Shown here piece after piece: positions 21,921-30,913 of a stretch of 30,942 bases of DNA. The position numbers and the translations under genes were made by a program. Source of the DNA: Dehalococcoidia bacterium UBA2158. GTDB taxonomy: Bacteria; Chloroflexota; Dehalococcoidia; Lucifugimonadales; UBA3495. The notes under the pieces are model-generated. The model was given only the letters and a program-made list of their open reading frames with translations. It ran no database searches and had not been told where the DNA came from. Position 1 is the stretch's first letter; every line of letters starts with the position of its first letter. The stretch is taken from assembly GCA_002328185.1 (NCBI GenBank), contig DCWQ01000051.1:32241-63182 (forward strand), read 5' to 3'.

Positions 21921-23420
21921 TTAGGACAAGAGGGCGCGGCTGGCGGCCTCGATGACTCCGATCAATGGCCGGGGATAGACGCCCAACCAAATCATCGCCC
22001 CGGCCCCAGTGCCTAAAACGGTCAACAACGAGAGAGACGGTATCTTCGTGAGTGCGGGGTGTTCGTCCAGCATGGCCGCGCCGCTTTCTTCGAGTGGGGC
22101 AGGCTCGATGTAGACCTGGCGGAGCACCTGCAGGTAGTAGTACAGGGAGATCAGACTGGCGAAGACGGCCAATGCAGCCAGCCAGAGGAATCCCTCGGCC
22201 GCCACCGCGGTAAAGAGATAAAACTTCATTGTGAAGCCGGCAAAAATCGGTAGTCCGGCCAGCGAGAACAAGCCCATGCCCAGGCACGCAGCCAGGAATG
22301 GCTGTCGGTCCGCCAGGCCGCCCAGGTCGGTAATCATCTCCTTGTCGGTCATGTTGAAGAAGGAGATTATCGCCGCGAAGACAACCAGGTTCGTGATCGA
22401 GTAACCCACCAGATAGAACATAACGCCATTGGATGCAAGGTCCGAGTCGAAGGACAGGGCGGTGATACCCGCCAGGATGAACCCGGCATGCCCGATGCTG
22501 GAGTAGGCCATCAGACGCTTCAAGTTCTTCTGCGCAAGCGCTACCAGGTTGCCGACCAGCATCGTGGCTGCGGCCAGCACCGCAAAGACAAGTTGCCACT
22601 GCTCCCAGCGTTCCGCAGCAGGAACGAACCCCTCTGAGACCAGGCGCAGTATCAAGGCGAACGCCGCCGCCTTGGAGCCAATCGCCAGGTAGGCTGTTAC
22701 CGGGTAGGGAGCGCCTTCATAAACGTCGGGAGCCCACATGTGGAATGGGGCCGCGGAGACCTTGAACATCAGCCCCACAAGGATTAGGCCCACGCCCACC
22801 CAGAGCGCGGGGGAGACCTCTGAGGCCGACGCCAACCCAACGGCGATGTCTTCAAATTTAGTCACGCCTAGCGTGCTGTAGACCATGCTCACGCCGTAGA
22901 GGAGGATTGCCGACGACACCGCGCCGACGATGATGTACTTAAGGGCGCTTTCGTTGGACTTGGCGCTATCTTTGGCGTAAGCCACCAGCACGTACAGACT
23001 GAAGCTGAGCAGTTCCAAGGCGATGTAGGCCGTTAGCAGCTCCCGCGACTGGGCCATCACGTTCATGCCCAGGATGGAGAATAGCAGTAGACCGTAGAAC
23101 TCACCCTGATGCTTGAGTTTGCTCTCCACGAAGTCAATGGAGCTCAAGATGATGAATATGCCCATCCCCAGGAAGAAGACCTTGAAGAAGAGGGCGAAAT
23201 TGTCCACGGCCAAGAGACCATCGTAAAGCGATTCCTGCTCGTCCCATAGCATCACCAAGGACAACACGATGATGGCGATCAGTCCCACTATAGAGAGCAA
23301 CGCCAAGTAACTTTTTTTGCCTTCCGGCAGAAAAAGGTCAATGGCAAAGACCAGGAACGCCAAGCCCGCCAGAGCGAACTCAGGTGTTAGCAGGTCTATA
23401 TTTTCAGATAGCGAAGTCAC
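21921..23420 (-). CDS. nuoN: NADH-quinone oxidoreductase subunit N
   Basis: A 499-residue proton-pumping membrane subunit of complex I, of the antiporter-like (Mrp-related) family shared with NuoL and NuoM. Hydrophobic helices run along the whole length. The core has the expected lysine helices (SAAPFHMWAPDVYEGAPYPVTAYLAIGSKAAA) and NLKRLMAYSSIGHAGFILAG, with an ELLSFSLYVLVAY helix carrying the conserved glutamate before them. Start is GTG at 23420, 6 bases after the nuoM stop; no ATG is near. It is the last gene of the operon in this window; the family order L-M-N is kept. Confidence 0.95.
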   Translation of the reverse strand: MTSLSENIDLLTPEFALAGLAFLVFAIDLFLPEGKKSYLALLSIVGLIAIIVLSLVMLWDEQESLYDGLLAVDNFALFFKVFFLGMGIFIILSSIDFVESKLKHQGEFYGLLLFSILGMNVMAQSRELLTAYIALELLSFSLYVLVAYAKDSAKSNESALKYIIVGAVSSAILLYGVSMVYSTLGVTKFEDIAVGLASASEVSPALWVGVGLILVGLMFKVSAAPFHMWAPDVYEGAPYPVTAYLAIGSKAAAFALILRLVSEGFVPAAERWEQWQLVFAVLAAATMLVGNLVALAQKNLKRLMAYSSIGHAGFILAGITALSFDSDLASNGVMFYLVGYSITNLVVFAAIISFFNMTDKEMITDLGGLADRQPFLAACLGMGLFSLAGLPIFAGFTMKFYLFTAVAAEGFLWLAALAVFASLISLYYYLQVLRQVYIEPAPLEESGAAMLDEHPALTKIPSLSLLTVLGTGAGAMIWLGVYPRPLIGVIEAASRALLS

Positions 23421-23426
23421 TGCCTA

Positions 23427-24938
23427 CTAAACTCCCGTTATGGTCTGGACGCCGACGTTTATCACCCGCAGCAACGGGTCTGGCCAGATGCCGACGAAAA
23501 GTATTATTCCAACGAACGTCGCGCCCACGCTCATCTCAATGGGACTGGAGTCGGTTAGGTCGTTCCATCGTTCATCCGGCTCGCCCATGAAGGTCCGCGC
23601 CAATAAACGCAGGATATAGATCGCCGTTAGCGCCGCGCCGATGACCGCCAGGATGGCCAAAGGCAAGTAGGTACGGAATGCCCCTGTGAACACCATGAAC
23701 TCGGCGATGAACCCACTTAGGCCAGGCAATCCCAGAGATGCCAGACCGGCGATGGCGAAGAAGAAGGTGTTCTTGGGCATCCGCTTGGCCAACCCGTTCA
23801 AGACGCTGATGTCCCGGGTATGGGTCCGCTCATAGATCGCGCCCACCAGAAGGAACATGAGGGCCGTCATGATGCCATGGGAGAACATCTGCAAGACCGC
23901 GCCGCCCACACCGATATTATCGAGCGTTGCGATGCCCATGAGCACATAGCCCATATGGCTGACGCTGGAATAGCCGATGATGTACTTCAGGTCGCTCTGG
24001 GACATAGCTGAGACAGCGCCGTAGAGCACGTTCACCGTGCCCAAAGTGATCAACACGGGCATCCAGGCATCGGCGCCCTCGGGCAGTAGGAACATGCCGA
24101 CACGGATGATGCCGTAGGCCCCCAATTTCATCAGCACCCCGGCATGGAGCATGCTCACCGCGGTGGGCGCAGCCACGTGTCCGTCGGGCGACCAGGTATG
24201 GAACGGCCAGAGGCCGGCCAGAACACCGAATCCCAGCATGAACAAAGGAAATACCAGCGTTTGGAAGTCACTGTCGAACTGCCCGTTTTCGGCCAGTTGA
24301 GCCAGACCTGTGAGCGAGAACGTCGCCGCTCCGGCCTCCGAAGCCTCGACGTACAACGCCAAGATGCCGATCCAGACCAGGATGCTCCCTCCAACCAAGA
24401 AGATGAGTAGTTTCATTGCGCCGTATTCTTTCGTGCGGACGAAGGTCTTGAAATCGGTGCTGCTGCCCCAGATACCGATGAGCAAGTACATGGGCAGAAC
24501 GGCCAGTTCGTAGAAGAAGAACAGAAAGAACAGGTCGCGCACCACAAACACCCCGTAGACCCCGGCCGACAGAGCAAATAACAGGACAAAGAAATCGCGG
24601 GTGCGGTGTTTCACGGTCTGGGAGACCAGCACTCCGCCCATCAAAACGATGCCGTTCAGCAGCACCATGGGCGCCGAGATGCCGTCTATCCCCAATGACA
24701 GAGCAATGTCCAGCGGTCCAGGTAGCCATTCGTAGCTGGCGATGCATTGGAACCCGCCCTCGTCGTAGTCGTAATTCGCAAATACGATCAGCGCTAAGGC
24801 CAGAGACAGGGCCGCAATGAAGATGGCAAAGTACCACGACTCCTTGCTCTGGCCGCCAGGCATGAACATCATGGACAGCGACCCGAACAGGGGCACGACT
24901 ATGAGGAGCAGTAGCGCTACGTCGTCGAATTCGTTCAA
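23427..24938 (-). CDS. nuoM: NADH-quinone oxidoreductase subunit M
   Basis: A 503-residue antiporter-like membrane subunit of complex I that carries one proton channel. The family segments are clear: LGIDGISAPMVLLNG near residue 76, FFFYELAVLPMYLLIG with the key glutamate, GLWPFHTWSPDGHVAAPTAVSMLHAGVLMKLGAYG with the broken lysine helix, and SDLKYIIGYSSVSHMG. Start is TTG at 24938, the base immediately after the nuoL TAG; the ribosome site is GGTGGTG inside the end of nuoL. The first in-frame Met would remove the first helix, so TTG is preferred. It follows nuoL and precedes nuoN. Confidence 0.96.
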   Translation of the reverse strand: MNEFDDVALLLLIVVPLFGSLSMMFMPGGQSKESWYFAIFIAALSLALALIVFANYDYDEGGFQCIASYEWLPGPLDIALSLGIDGISAPMVLLNGIVLMGGVLVSQTVKHRTRDFFVLLFALSAGVYGVFVVRDLFFLFFFYELAVLPMYLLIGIWGSSTDFKTFVRTKEYGAMKLLIFLVGGSILVWIGILALYVEASEAGAATFSLTGLAQLAENGQFDSDFQTLVFPLFMLGFGVLAGLWPFHTWSPDGHVAAPTAVSMLHAGVLMKLGAYGIIRVGMFLLPEGADAWMPVLITLGTVNVLYGAVSAMSQSDLKYIIGYSSVSHMGYVLMGIATLDNIGVGGAVLQMFSHGIMTALMFLLVGAIYERTHTRDISVLNGLAKRMPKNTFFFAIAGLASLGLPGLSGFIAEFMVFTGAFRTYLPLAILAVIGAALTAIYILRLLARTFMGEPDERWNDLTDSSPIEMSVGATFVGIILFVGIWPDPLLRVINVGVQTITGV

Positions 24939-26858
24939 CTACACCACCCTCAGCCAAACGAAAATCCCCAGCCCAACCGACCCCAGGGCCATCGCCAGGG
25001 TGTAGCTGTAAACGTGGCCGGTGACGTGGACCCGGATCATGATTCCGAACTTGCGCGTGGCGTCAGCCGGGCCGTTCACCAAGATGTCGTTGACGAACGC
25101 CCGGTCGAAATAGGCGATGAACCGGGAGAAGACCAGTACCACCCGGTCGATGGTCCATTGGTAGACCTCATCGAAGTAGTACTTGTTCTCAACAATCTTC
25201 AGGAGCCCGGAATTGCGGGAGCGGACACCTTCCAAAGAGATGCTTCGATCGACGTAGACCTTGTAGGCGCCAACGAAGGCCGCCACGGCCATGACGATAG
25301 ACACAACGCCCAGCCAGACCTCGAAGTGGAACGATTCGCCGTGCCCGAAGAACACGAATGTCCCGATGCCGCCATAACTGCCTGGCCAGTTGAAACTGAT
25401 CAGACCGAACCCCAGGGCCAAAACTCCCAGCAATGCCATCGGGAGAGCCATGGCTGGGGGGGCGTCGTGGACGTGCCTGTTCTGGTCCTTCAACGGCCCC
25501 CAGAACACCAGGAACATCGCCCGGGCCATATAGAGCGCGCTCAACAGGGCTGTGACCAAAGTAAGCACGATAAACGTGACGTTCCGGTGGTCGTTCACCG
25601 CGATCAATATCTCGTCTTTGCTCCAGAACCCGGCAAATATCGGTATACCACCCAGGGACAGCGCGCCGATCGAGAAAACGATGGCGGTCAGTGGCATGAC
25701 CTTTCTCAGTCCACCCATCTCGCCGGTCTCTTGGGACTCGGTGCTGTGAAGGACGCTGCCGGCGCCCAGAAACAACAGCGCCTTGGAAAAGCCGTGGGCC
25801 ATCATATGGAAGATGGCGGCGGTATAGCCAAAGGCGCCAAGGGACAGCATCATCAAGCCCAGATGGCTGATGGTGGAGTAGGCCAGTATCCGTTTCAGGT
25901 CGGTTGCCACCAGGGCGATGGTTGCGGCCCCCAGTGCAGTGACCAGGCCAATTATGGACACCACCATCAACGGGTCGGCATCGTAGGCCTCGAACAGAGG
26001 GAACGTGCGGGCCACCAAATAGACGCCAGCGACAACCATGGTCGCGGCGTGGATCAGCGCGCTGACCGGGGTTGGGCCCTCCATGGCGTCGGGTAGCCAG
26101 ACGTGGAATGGGACCTGGGCCGACTTGCCCATCGCGCCCAGGAACAGCAGTATCGCGGAGGCCGTGGCCACTCCCTCGCTCATAGCGCCGGTACGGACGG
26201 CTTCGAAGGCGTCCAACAAGCTGAAGCTGCCCACGTCGCGCCAGATGAGCAAGATGCCGATCAGTAGACCAACATCGCCGATCCTGGTGACGATGAATGC
26301 CTTCTTGGCGGCTTCCCTGGCTTGAGGCCGCTCGTGCCAGAAGCCGATCAACAGGTAGGAGCAGATTCCCACCAACTCCCAGGCCACGTACAGCAGCAGG
26401 AAGTTGTCGGCCAACACCAGCGTCAGCATGGCAGCGGCGAACAGGGAATGCACGGCGAAGTACCAGCCGAAGCGCGGGTCGCCCTTCATGTAGGCCAAAG
26501 AGTAGACCTGGACCATCAGAGCCACGAAAGTGACCAGACCCAGCATGGCGATGGTCAGCGGGTCGATCAGGATGCCCCAATTCAGGCTGAGGCTGCCAAC
26601 CGCCCCGACTACCCCGGCGTTGAACCAGCTCCGTTCGTAATCGCAGGTGAGGAGGCCGGTGTTCTCACTGGTGAAGCAGCCGCTGGTGCTCGTATTAGCG
26701 CCCAGCCAAGAGTCAAGCACGAACCAGAAGACCGTGAACCCGCCGCCGATAGCCAAGATCGACAGCACTGCCCCTTTTCCAGGCAGGTATTTGCCGAATA
26801 GGATAACCGCAGGCGCGGCGGCAAAGCTAAAAATAGGTGTGAGCCAAGCCCACTCCAT
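24939..26858 (-). CDS. nuoL: NADH-quinone oxidoreductase subunit L
   Basis: A 639-residue subunit, the distal antiporter-like unit of the complex I membrane arm, with the long lateral helix at its C-terminus. Recognisable are GILIDPLTIAMLGLVTFVALMV, LYVAWELVGICSYLLIGFW with the channel glutamate, AQVPFHVWLPDAMEGPTPVSALIHAATMVVAG, DLKRILAYSTISHLGLMMLSLG and the YFDEVYQWTIDRV segment near the C-terminus before the final helices. The length is normal. The ATG at 26858 lies 28 bases after the nuoK stop, the largest gap in the operon. Confidence 0.97.
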   Translation of the reverse strand: MEWAWLTPIFSFAAAPAVILFGKYLPGKGAVLSILAIGGGFTVFWFVLDSWLGANTSTSGCFTSENTGLLTCDYERSWFNAGVVGAVGSLSLNWGILIDPLTIAMLGLVTFVALMVQVYSLAYMKGDPRFGWYFAVHSLFAAAMLTLVLADNFLLLYVAWELVGICSYLLIGFWHERPQAREAAKKAFIVTRIGDVGLLIGILLIWRDVGSFSLLDAFEAVRTGAMSEGVATASAILLFLGAMGKSAQVPFHVWLPDAMEGPTPVSALIHAATMVVAGVYLVARTFPLFEAYDADPLMVVSIIGLVTALGAATIALVATDLKRILAYSTISHLGLMMLSLGAFGYTAAIFHMMAHGFSKALLFLGAGSVLHSTESQETGEMGGLRKVMPLTAIVFSIGALSLGGIPIFAGFWSKDEILIAVNDHRNVTFIVLTLVTALLSALYMARAMFLVFWGPLKDQNRHVHDAPPAMALPMALLGVLALGFGLISFNWPGSYGGIGTFVFFGHGESFHFEVWLGVVSIVMAVAAFVGAYKVYVDRSISLEGVRSRNSGLLKIVENKYYFDEVYQWTIDRVVLVFSRFIAYFDRAFVNDILVNGPADATRKFGIMIRVHVTGHVYSYTLAMALGSVGLGIFVWLRVV

Positions 26859-26886
26859 CAGGTGTTCATCCTATGAGTCTTGGTTT

Positions 26887-27207
26887 CTACCATTTCATCA
26901 AGTTGATCTCGTCGACGTTGACGGTGGACTTGTTACGGAACATGCGGAGGATTATGGCCAGGGCCAGGCCTACCTCTGCCGCGGCCACGGTGATGACGAA
27001 GATGGCGATCAGCTGACCATCAAAGTTGGCGAATTTACCGGTGCCGTCCATGTGGGAGGCGGCGGCGATCAGGTTGATGTTCACCGCGTTCAGCATCAGC
27101 TCGATGGACATCACGATGAGCACCGCGGAACGCCGGGCCATCACGCCATACAGGCCGATGACGAACAGAGCCGCGCTCAGAAGTTGGAAATAGACCAGAT
27201 CAACCAT
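26887..27207 (-). CDS. nuoK: NADH-quinone oxidoreductase subunit K
   Basis: A 106-residue, three-helix membrane subunit of complex I. The family core MSIELMLNAVNINLIAA holds the conserved glutamate of helix two, and the third helix reads IFVITVAAAEVGLALAIIL with the second conserved glutamate (both needed for proton transfer along the central axis). The loop between helices 2 and 3 (SHMDGTGKFANFDG) is a little longer than in E. coli. The start ATG is 2 bases after the nuoJ stop. Confidence 0.96.
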   Translation of the reverse strand: MVDLVYFQLLSAALFVIGLYGVMARRSAVLIVMSIELMLNAVNINLIAAASHMDGTGKFANFDGQLIAIFVITVAAAEVGLALAIILRMFRNKSTVNVDEINLMKW

Positions 27208-27209
27208 AT

Positions 27210-27698
27210 CTAGCCTTCTTCCTCGTCCGACCGGGAGATGATTATCGCGCCGATCAGGGCCACCAATAACACCAGGGATGCAATCTCAAAGGGGACGGCC
27301 CAGGTGGTGAAAAGAGACTCGCCGATGCCGATGAATGACGCGTTGTGGGCCTCGGTGCCTTCCACCTTGTTTATGAGGAAAGATGGCACGAGAACGCCGA
27401 GAAAGGCCAGGGCGGCGACAGCGGCTAGGGGCCACTGTTTGTTGTCGGTTATGCGGGGATAATCGGAGCTCCGGGTCAGCATGATAGCGAACATGAGCAC
27501 TATGATGATCGCCCCGCCGTATATCAGCACCTGCACCAGGGCCAGGAACTCAGCGAATAGGACCAGGTAGACTCCGGCCACGGCTATCAGGGAGACCAAC
27601 AGAGCTAGGGCAGCATGTACCACATTGCGGGTAACCACCACGCCCAGCGCACCACCAATGGTCAACACGGCCAGCAATATGAAAACGAACCAGGCCAT
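27210..27698 (-). CDS. nuoJ: NADH-quinone oxidoreductase subunit J
   Basis: A 162-residue, five-helix membrane subunit next to the quinone-binding junction. The family pattern NVVHAALALLVSLIAVAGVYLVLFAEFLALVQVLIYGGAIIIVLMFAIML is intact, including the helix-three glycine pair (YGGAI) that forms the pi-bulge important for gating. The ATG at 27698 directly abuts the nuoI stop (TAGATG), so translation is coupled. Confidence 0.96.
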   Translation of the reverse strand: MAWFVFILLAVLTIGGALGVVVTRNVVHAALALLVSLIAVAGVYLVLFAEFLALVQVLIYGGAIIIVLMFAIMLTRSSDYPRITDNKQWPLAAVAALAFLGVLVPSFLINKVEGTEAHNASFIGIGESLFTTWAVPFEIASLVLLVALIGAIIISRSDEEEG

Positions 27699-28268
27699 CT
27701 AAGAGGACTCAGCCTCCGAACCAGCCTTGGCGGCATCCGGTTCCTCGTCTTTCCCGACCTTGGCCCGCTTGGTCGGAGGTATCCAGGCCGTTTCCTTCTG
27801 GAACTTGTGACCTATCTCAAGCAGCTTGGGCAGGTCCACCCGGTCGCCGTTGCGGCTGAATGTGCTCATCTCGTGCTCGTGGGTCATCACGATGGCGTCG
27901 AAGTTACACACCTCTACGCAAATCCCGCAAAGTATGCACCGGTTGAGATTGATCTCGAAGCTATCAACGATCTTTCTACGACTACTTTTTCCCTCGGCTT
28001 GGAGGGGGTTGTCTTTCATCACCGACGACATGCATTGGGTCGGGCATTGGCGGATGCAGACCATGCAACTGGTGCAGAACGGCTCGCCGATCTCGTCGTC
28101 CCAAGTGAGCGACGGGAATCCCATGAACCGGTCCTTCACAGGAGTCGGCTCGGGGGTTCTTCGCATCAAAAGGTCACTGGTGTCAGGGTACTGCCGGGTC
28201 ACCGGAGCACGAAGGCCTTTCACCGTTGACACGAAAGTTACGGCCAGGCCTTTCAGGCTATTGAACAT
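27699..28268 (-). CDS. nuoI: NADH-quinone oxidoreductase subunit I
   Basis: A 189-residue, ferredoxin-type subunit that carries clusters N6a and N6b between the peripheral arm and the quinone. The first 4Fe-4S motif is Cys65, Cys68, Cys71, Cys75 (CTSCMVCIRQCP) and the second Cys111, Cys114, Cys117, Cys121 (CILCGICVEVC), with asparagine replacing the usual proline after the last cysteine. A spacer of about 35 residues separates them. The C-terminal 40 residues are charged and family-variable. Start ATG directly abuts the nuoH stop. The intact clusters show that electrons reach the quinone site normally even though no NADH module is encoded here. Confidence 0.96.
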   Translation of the reverse strand: MFNSLKGLAVTFVSTVKGLRAPVTRQYPDTSDLLMRRTPEPTPVKDRFMGFPSLTWDDEIGEPFCTSCMVCIRQCPTQCMSSVMKDNPLQAEGKSSRRKIVDSFEINLNRCILCGICVEVCNFDAIVMTHEHEMSTFSRNGDRVDLPKLLEIGHKFQKETAWIPPTKRAKVGKDEEPDAAKAGSEAESS

Positions 28269-29435
28269 CTAGTTTCCCTCCGCCCGGGCAGCGGCGCGGC
28301 GCTGGAGTTCCTGCCGGGCTTCCAATGCCAACCGTCTTTGCCGTACCTCGGCCACGATGCGTGAGGGCTCGGTCATTCGTTTGTAGATCATGAAGCCAAC
28401 CACCAATAGTCCGGCGGAAGACATGAGGGTAAGCGTCCAGGCCGGCCACCCGTAGAACTGGTACACGGCGGTCATGACGACGGACAAGAAAGACAGCGGC
28501 ACCATGACCTTCCAGGCGAAAGCCATCAGTTGGTCGATGCGCAGTCTGGGGAAGGTGCCCCGCACCCAGAAAATCACCATGATGACCAGGTAGACCTTGA
28601 ACAGGAACCAGATGATTCCCCAGTCGCCGGACAGACCAGGGCCGGACCAGCCGCCGAAGAACAGGATCACGGTGAGCGCGGCGATGGCGAAGGTATTGAT
28701 GTATTCAGCCAAGAAGAACACCGACCAATGGGCCCCGCTGTATTCGACGAAAGGCCCGCCGACAATCTCAGATTCGGCGAAGTAGATGTCGAAAGGCGTC
28801 CGGCCAACCTCGGCCAGGCCTGCGATGAAGAAGAGGACCAGTCCAAGAGGCTGCACCAAGAAGAAGATGTAGTCGTCTTGCTGGTTGACTATCTCACGCA
28901 AGTCCAGCGATTGGGCCAGCATGCCCACGGAGATGGCCACCATGATGATGGGAATCTCGTAGCTGATGAGCTGAGCTGCCGCCCTGAGTCCGCCCAGTGT
29001 TCCGTACTTGTTGGCCGAGCCCCAGCCCGCCAAAACCAGTCCCAAGATTCCTACTACCGAGAAGGCGATGATGTAGAAGAGCCCCAGGTCGAGGTTCTGT
29101 ATCACCGCGTTATGTGTTCCGGGAATGGTTATCCAGATCATGAAGGCCGATACCACTACGATGATCGGCGCCACCCAGAAGAGGGCCTTTTCCGACGATG
29201 CCGGGATGATGTCTTCTTTGAGGATCAACTTTAGGGCGTCGGCCATTGGCTGCAATATGCCCATCGGACCGGTGCGGGTTGGGCCCAGGCGCAGTTGGAG
29301 CCGCCCCAGGAGTTTGCGCTCCAGCCAGGTGAGCGAAAGCACCACCCCTGATAGTGCGGAGAACATGATGAACAGCCCAACTACCGACCAGATGAAGTTG
29401 GTCAGGCTAATGGTCAACAGGATAGTGGCGGGCAC
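28269..29435 (-). CDS. nuoH: NADH-quinone oxidoreductase subunit H
   Basis: A 388-residue, eight-helix subunit forming the quinone chamber with NuoD and NuoB. LSLTWLERKLLGRLQLRLGPTRTGPMGILQPMADALKL is the conserved first loop; EIPIIMVAISVGML, RTPFDIYFAESEIVGGPFVEYSG and RGTFPRLRIDQLMAFAWKVMVPLS complete the family core. The start is GTG at 29435, whose first G is also the last base of the nuoD stop TAG. The longer open frame from 29501 overlaps nuoD by 67 bases and adds a basic, non-hydrophobic extension (MDRRLRGDPGG...), so it is rejected. The C-terminus is a charged tail (about 40 residues) rich in Arg and Ala. Confidence 0.94.
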   Translation of the reverse strand: MPATILLTISLTNFIWSVVGLFIMFSALSGVVLSLTWLERKLLGRLQLRLGPTRTGPMGILQPMADALKLILKEDIIPASSEKALFWVAPIIVVVSAFMIWITIPGTHNAVIQNLDLGLFYIIAFSVVGILGLVLAGWGSANKYGTLGGLRAAAQLISYEIPIIMVAISVGMLAQSLDLREIVNQQDDYIFFLVQPLGLVLFFIAGLAEVGRTPFDIYFAESEIVGGPFVEYSGAHWSVFFLAEYINTFAIAALTVILFFGGWSGPGLSGDWGIIWFLFKVYLVIMVIFWVRGTFPRLRIDQLMAFAWKVMVPLSFLSVVMTAVYQFYGWPAWTLTLMSSAGLLVVGFMIYKRMTEPSRIVAEVRQRRLALEARQELQRRAAARAEGN

Positions 29436-30577
29436 TAGCGGTCCACCTCGCCAAGCACGATGTCCAGCGCCCCCAGGATCACCACGGAGTCTGCGATCCA
29501 TGAGTCTTTCAGCATGTGTTTGAGCGCCGCAAGGTTGCAGAATGAAGGCGGGCGCACCTTTATGCGGTGGGGCCGGTCGGTCCCATCGCTGACCAGATAG
29601 ACGCCTATCTCGCCCCTAGGATTCTCAGCCCGCATGTAGACTTCACCGGCGGGAGGCCGGATCAAGCGCCGCCCCAAGGGCGAGGCAACCTCGCCGTCGG
29701 GGAGTTGGTCCAAGGCCTGCTCGACGATGCGGATGGACTGGTAGACCTCTTGGACCCGCAGGTAATACCGATCCCAGCAGTCGCCGTCTAGGCCGATGGG
29801 CACATCGAAGTCGAACCGGTCATAGACCGAATAAGGCGCCGCTTTCCGTACGTCGTAATCGACTCCTGACGCCCGTAGGCACGGCCCGGTCAGTCCATGG
29901 TCGATGGCGTCCTCGGCGGACATCACGGCGATGTTCTTTAGCCGGGCGAGGAAAATCTCGTTGAAACTGAGGAGTTTGTCCGACTCCTCCGTATCTATTT
30001 TGACCTGTTCCAGCACTTCTCTTACCTGGGAAACGAAGTCGTCGGGCACGTCTTCTTTGAGGCCGCCGATGCGGAAGTAGTTGTGCATCATTCGAGCGCC
30101 GGAAACGGACTCGAAGAGCCCTTGGATGCGCTCCCGTCCCCGGAAGCAGAACATGGATGGGGTCATGGCCCCGGCGTCCAGTCCCATGGTGGCGATGAAC
30201 AACATGTGGCTGGCGATGCGGTTCAGTTCGCAGAGAATCACCCTGATGTATTCGGAGCGTTCGGAGACCTCCAGGCCCATGAGCTTCTCAACTGCCCGGC
30301 AGTAGACATGCTCGTTGTTGAAGTTGGCGATGTAGTCCATGCGGTCGAATAGCGTGATTATCTGGTGATACTGTTCGCCCTCGCACAGTTTCTCCGAACC
30401 CCGGTGCAGGTAGCCGATGTGGGGCACCACGTCAACGATCTTCTCGCCGTCCACCCAGAGCACCATTCGGAACACGCCGTGGGTCGAGGGGTGCTGCGGA
30501 CCCATGTTCAGCAGCATCTCGATGGGCTCGCCGTTTGGCGTTATATTGGAGCCCGGGTTTTCAGACGTTTGGGTCAT
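29435..30577 (-). CDS. nuoD: NADH-quinone oxidoreductase subunit D
   Basis: A 380-residue, 49-kDa-type subunit that makes up much of the quinone pocket. MGPQHPSTHGVFRM holds the quinone-contacting histidine, followed by HIGYLHRGSEKLCEG and RMDYIANFNNEH. EVSERSEYIRVILCELNRIASHMLF and RAENPRGEIGVYLVSDG are also standard, and the protein ends in ILGEVDR as expected. It is not fused to NuoC. The ATG at 30577 is 2 bases after the stop of the HicB-like gene, an unusual neighbour, because NuoC normally precedes NuoD. Confidence 0.97.
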   Translation of the reverse strand: MTQTSENPGSNITPNGEPIEMLLNMGPQHPSTHGVFRMVLWVDGEKIVDVVPHIGYLHRGSEKLCEGEQYHQIITLFDRMDYIANFNNEHVYCRAVEKLMGLEVSERSEYIRVILCELNRIASHMLFIATMGLDAGAMTPSMFCFRGRERIQGLFESVSGARMMHNYFRIGGLKEDVPDDFVSQVREVLEQVKIDTEESDKLLSFNEIFLARLKNIAVMSAEDAIDHGLTGPCLRASGVDYDVRKAAPYSVYDRFDFDVPIGLDGDCWDRYYLRVQEVYQSIRIVEQALDQLPDGEVASPLGRRLIRPPAGEVYMRAENPRGEIGVYLVSDGTDRPHRIKVRPPSFCNLAALKHMLKDSWIADSVVILGALDIVLGEVDR

Positions 30578-30579
30578 AT

Positions 30580-30912
30580 CTATTCAGAAGCCTGTTCGGC
30601 CGGACGCCCGAGAAACCGAATCTTGGGCTCACCCACTGGCTCAACCTCGTTGCTCATCCAGACTTCGCCGTTGAAGTAAAATCCGGCCTCGATCAGGGTC
30701 TCTTCCAGGATTTCCAGCTTCTCGCAGTCCTCCAGATATTCCGACACCTGGCGGCGCAGCATGGTTTTGGCTTCCTCCGCAGTGTCGCCGAATCCGGAGA
30801 TCACCAGCTCGGGACACAGCGCTTCATACCCAGCGCCGGCCGGAGATTCCTCGATCCGGTAGACGACTCGGTCAAAAGGCAGGTCCTTGGTTGGTTTTTG
30901 TTTCTTCACCAT
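30580..30912 (-). CDS. HicB-like small protein upstream of nuoD
   Basis: A 110-residue protein from the ATG at 30912 (a TTG three codons upstream is possible). Residues about 14-58 have the HicB antitoxin-like pattern: a strand (RVVYRIEESPAGAGYEAL), CPELVISGFGDTAEEAKTMLRRQVSEYL, with the usual turn and helix. Residues 60-110 are a second alpha/beta segment (LEILEETLIEAGFYFNGEVWMSNEV) that does not look like the ribbon-helix-helix or HTH DNA-binding domain of classical HicB. No HicA toxin gene lies next to it within the window. The stop is 2 bases before the nuoD start, so it is in the operon. NuoC, if present, must be further right. No catalytic or metal motif is seen; a role in complex I is only a guess. 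Confidence 0.6.
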   Translation of the reverse strand: MVKKQKPTKDLPFDRVVYRIEESPAGAGYEALCPELVISGFGDTAEEAKTMLRRQVSEYLEDCEKLEILEETLIEAGFYFNGEVWMSNEVEPVGEPKIRFLGRPAEQASE

Positions 30913-30913
30913 A

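Noticed and set aside
25014..26096. Long plus-strand open frame opposite nuoL
   Set aside because: It is antisense to a firmly identified gene, its translation is rich in His, Gln, Asp and Gly without any family pattern, and no ribosome site is seen; it is a codon-bias shadow.
29436..29501. Extended N-terminus for nuoH
   Set aside because: The extra 22 residues are basic and overlap the end of nuoD; the GTG at 29435, which overlaps the nuoD stop, fits the family N-terminus.
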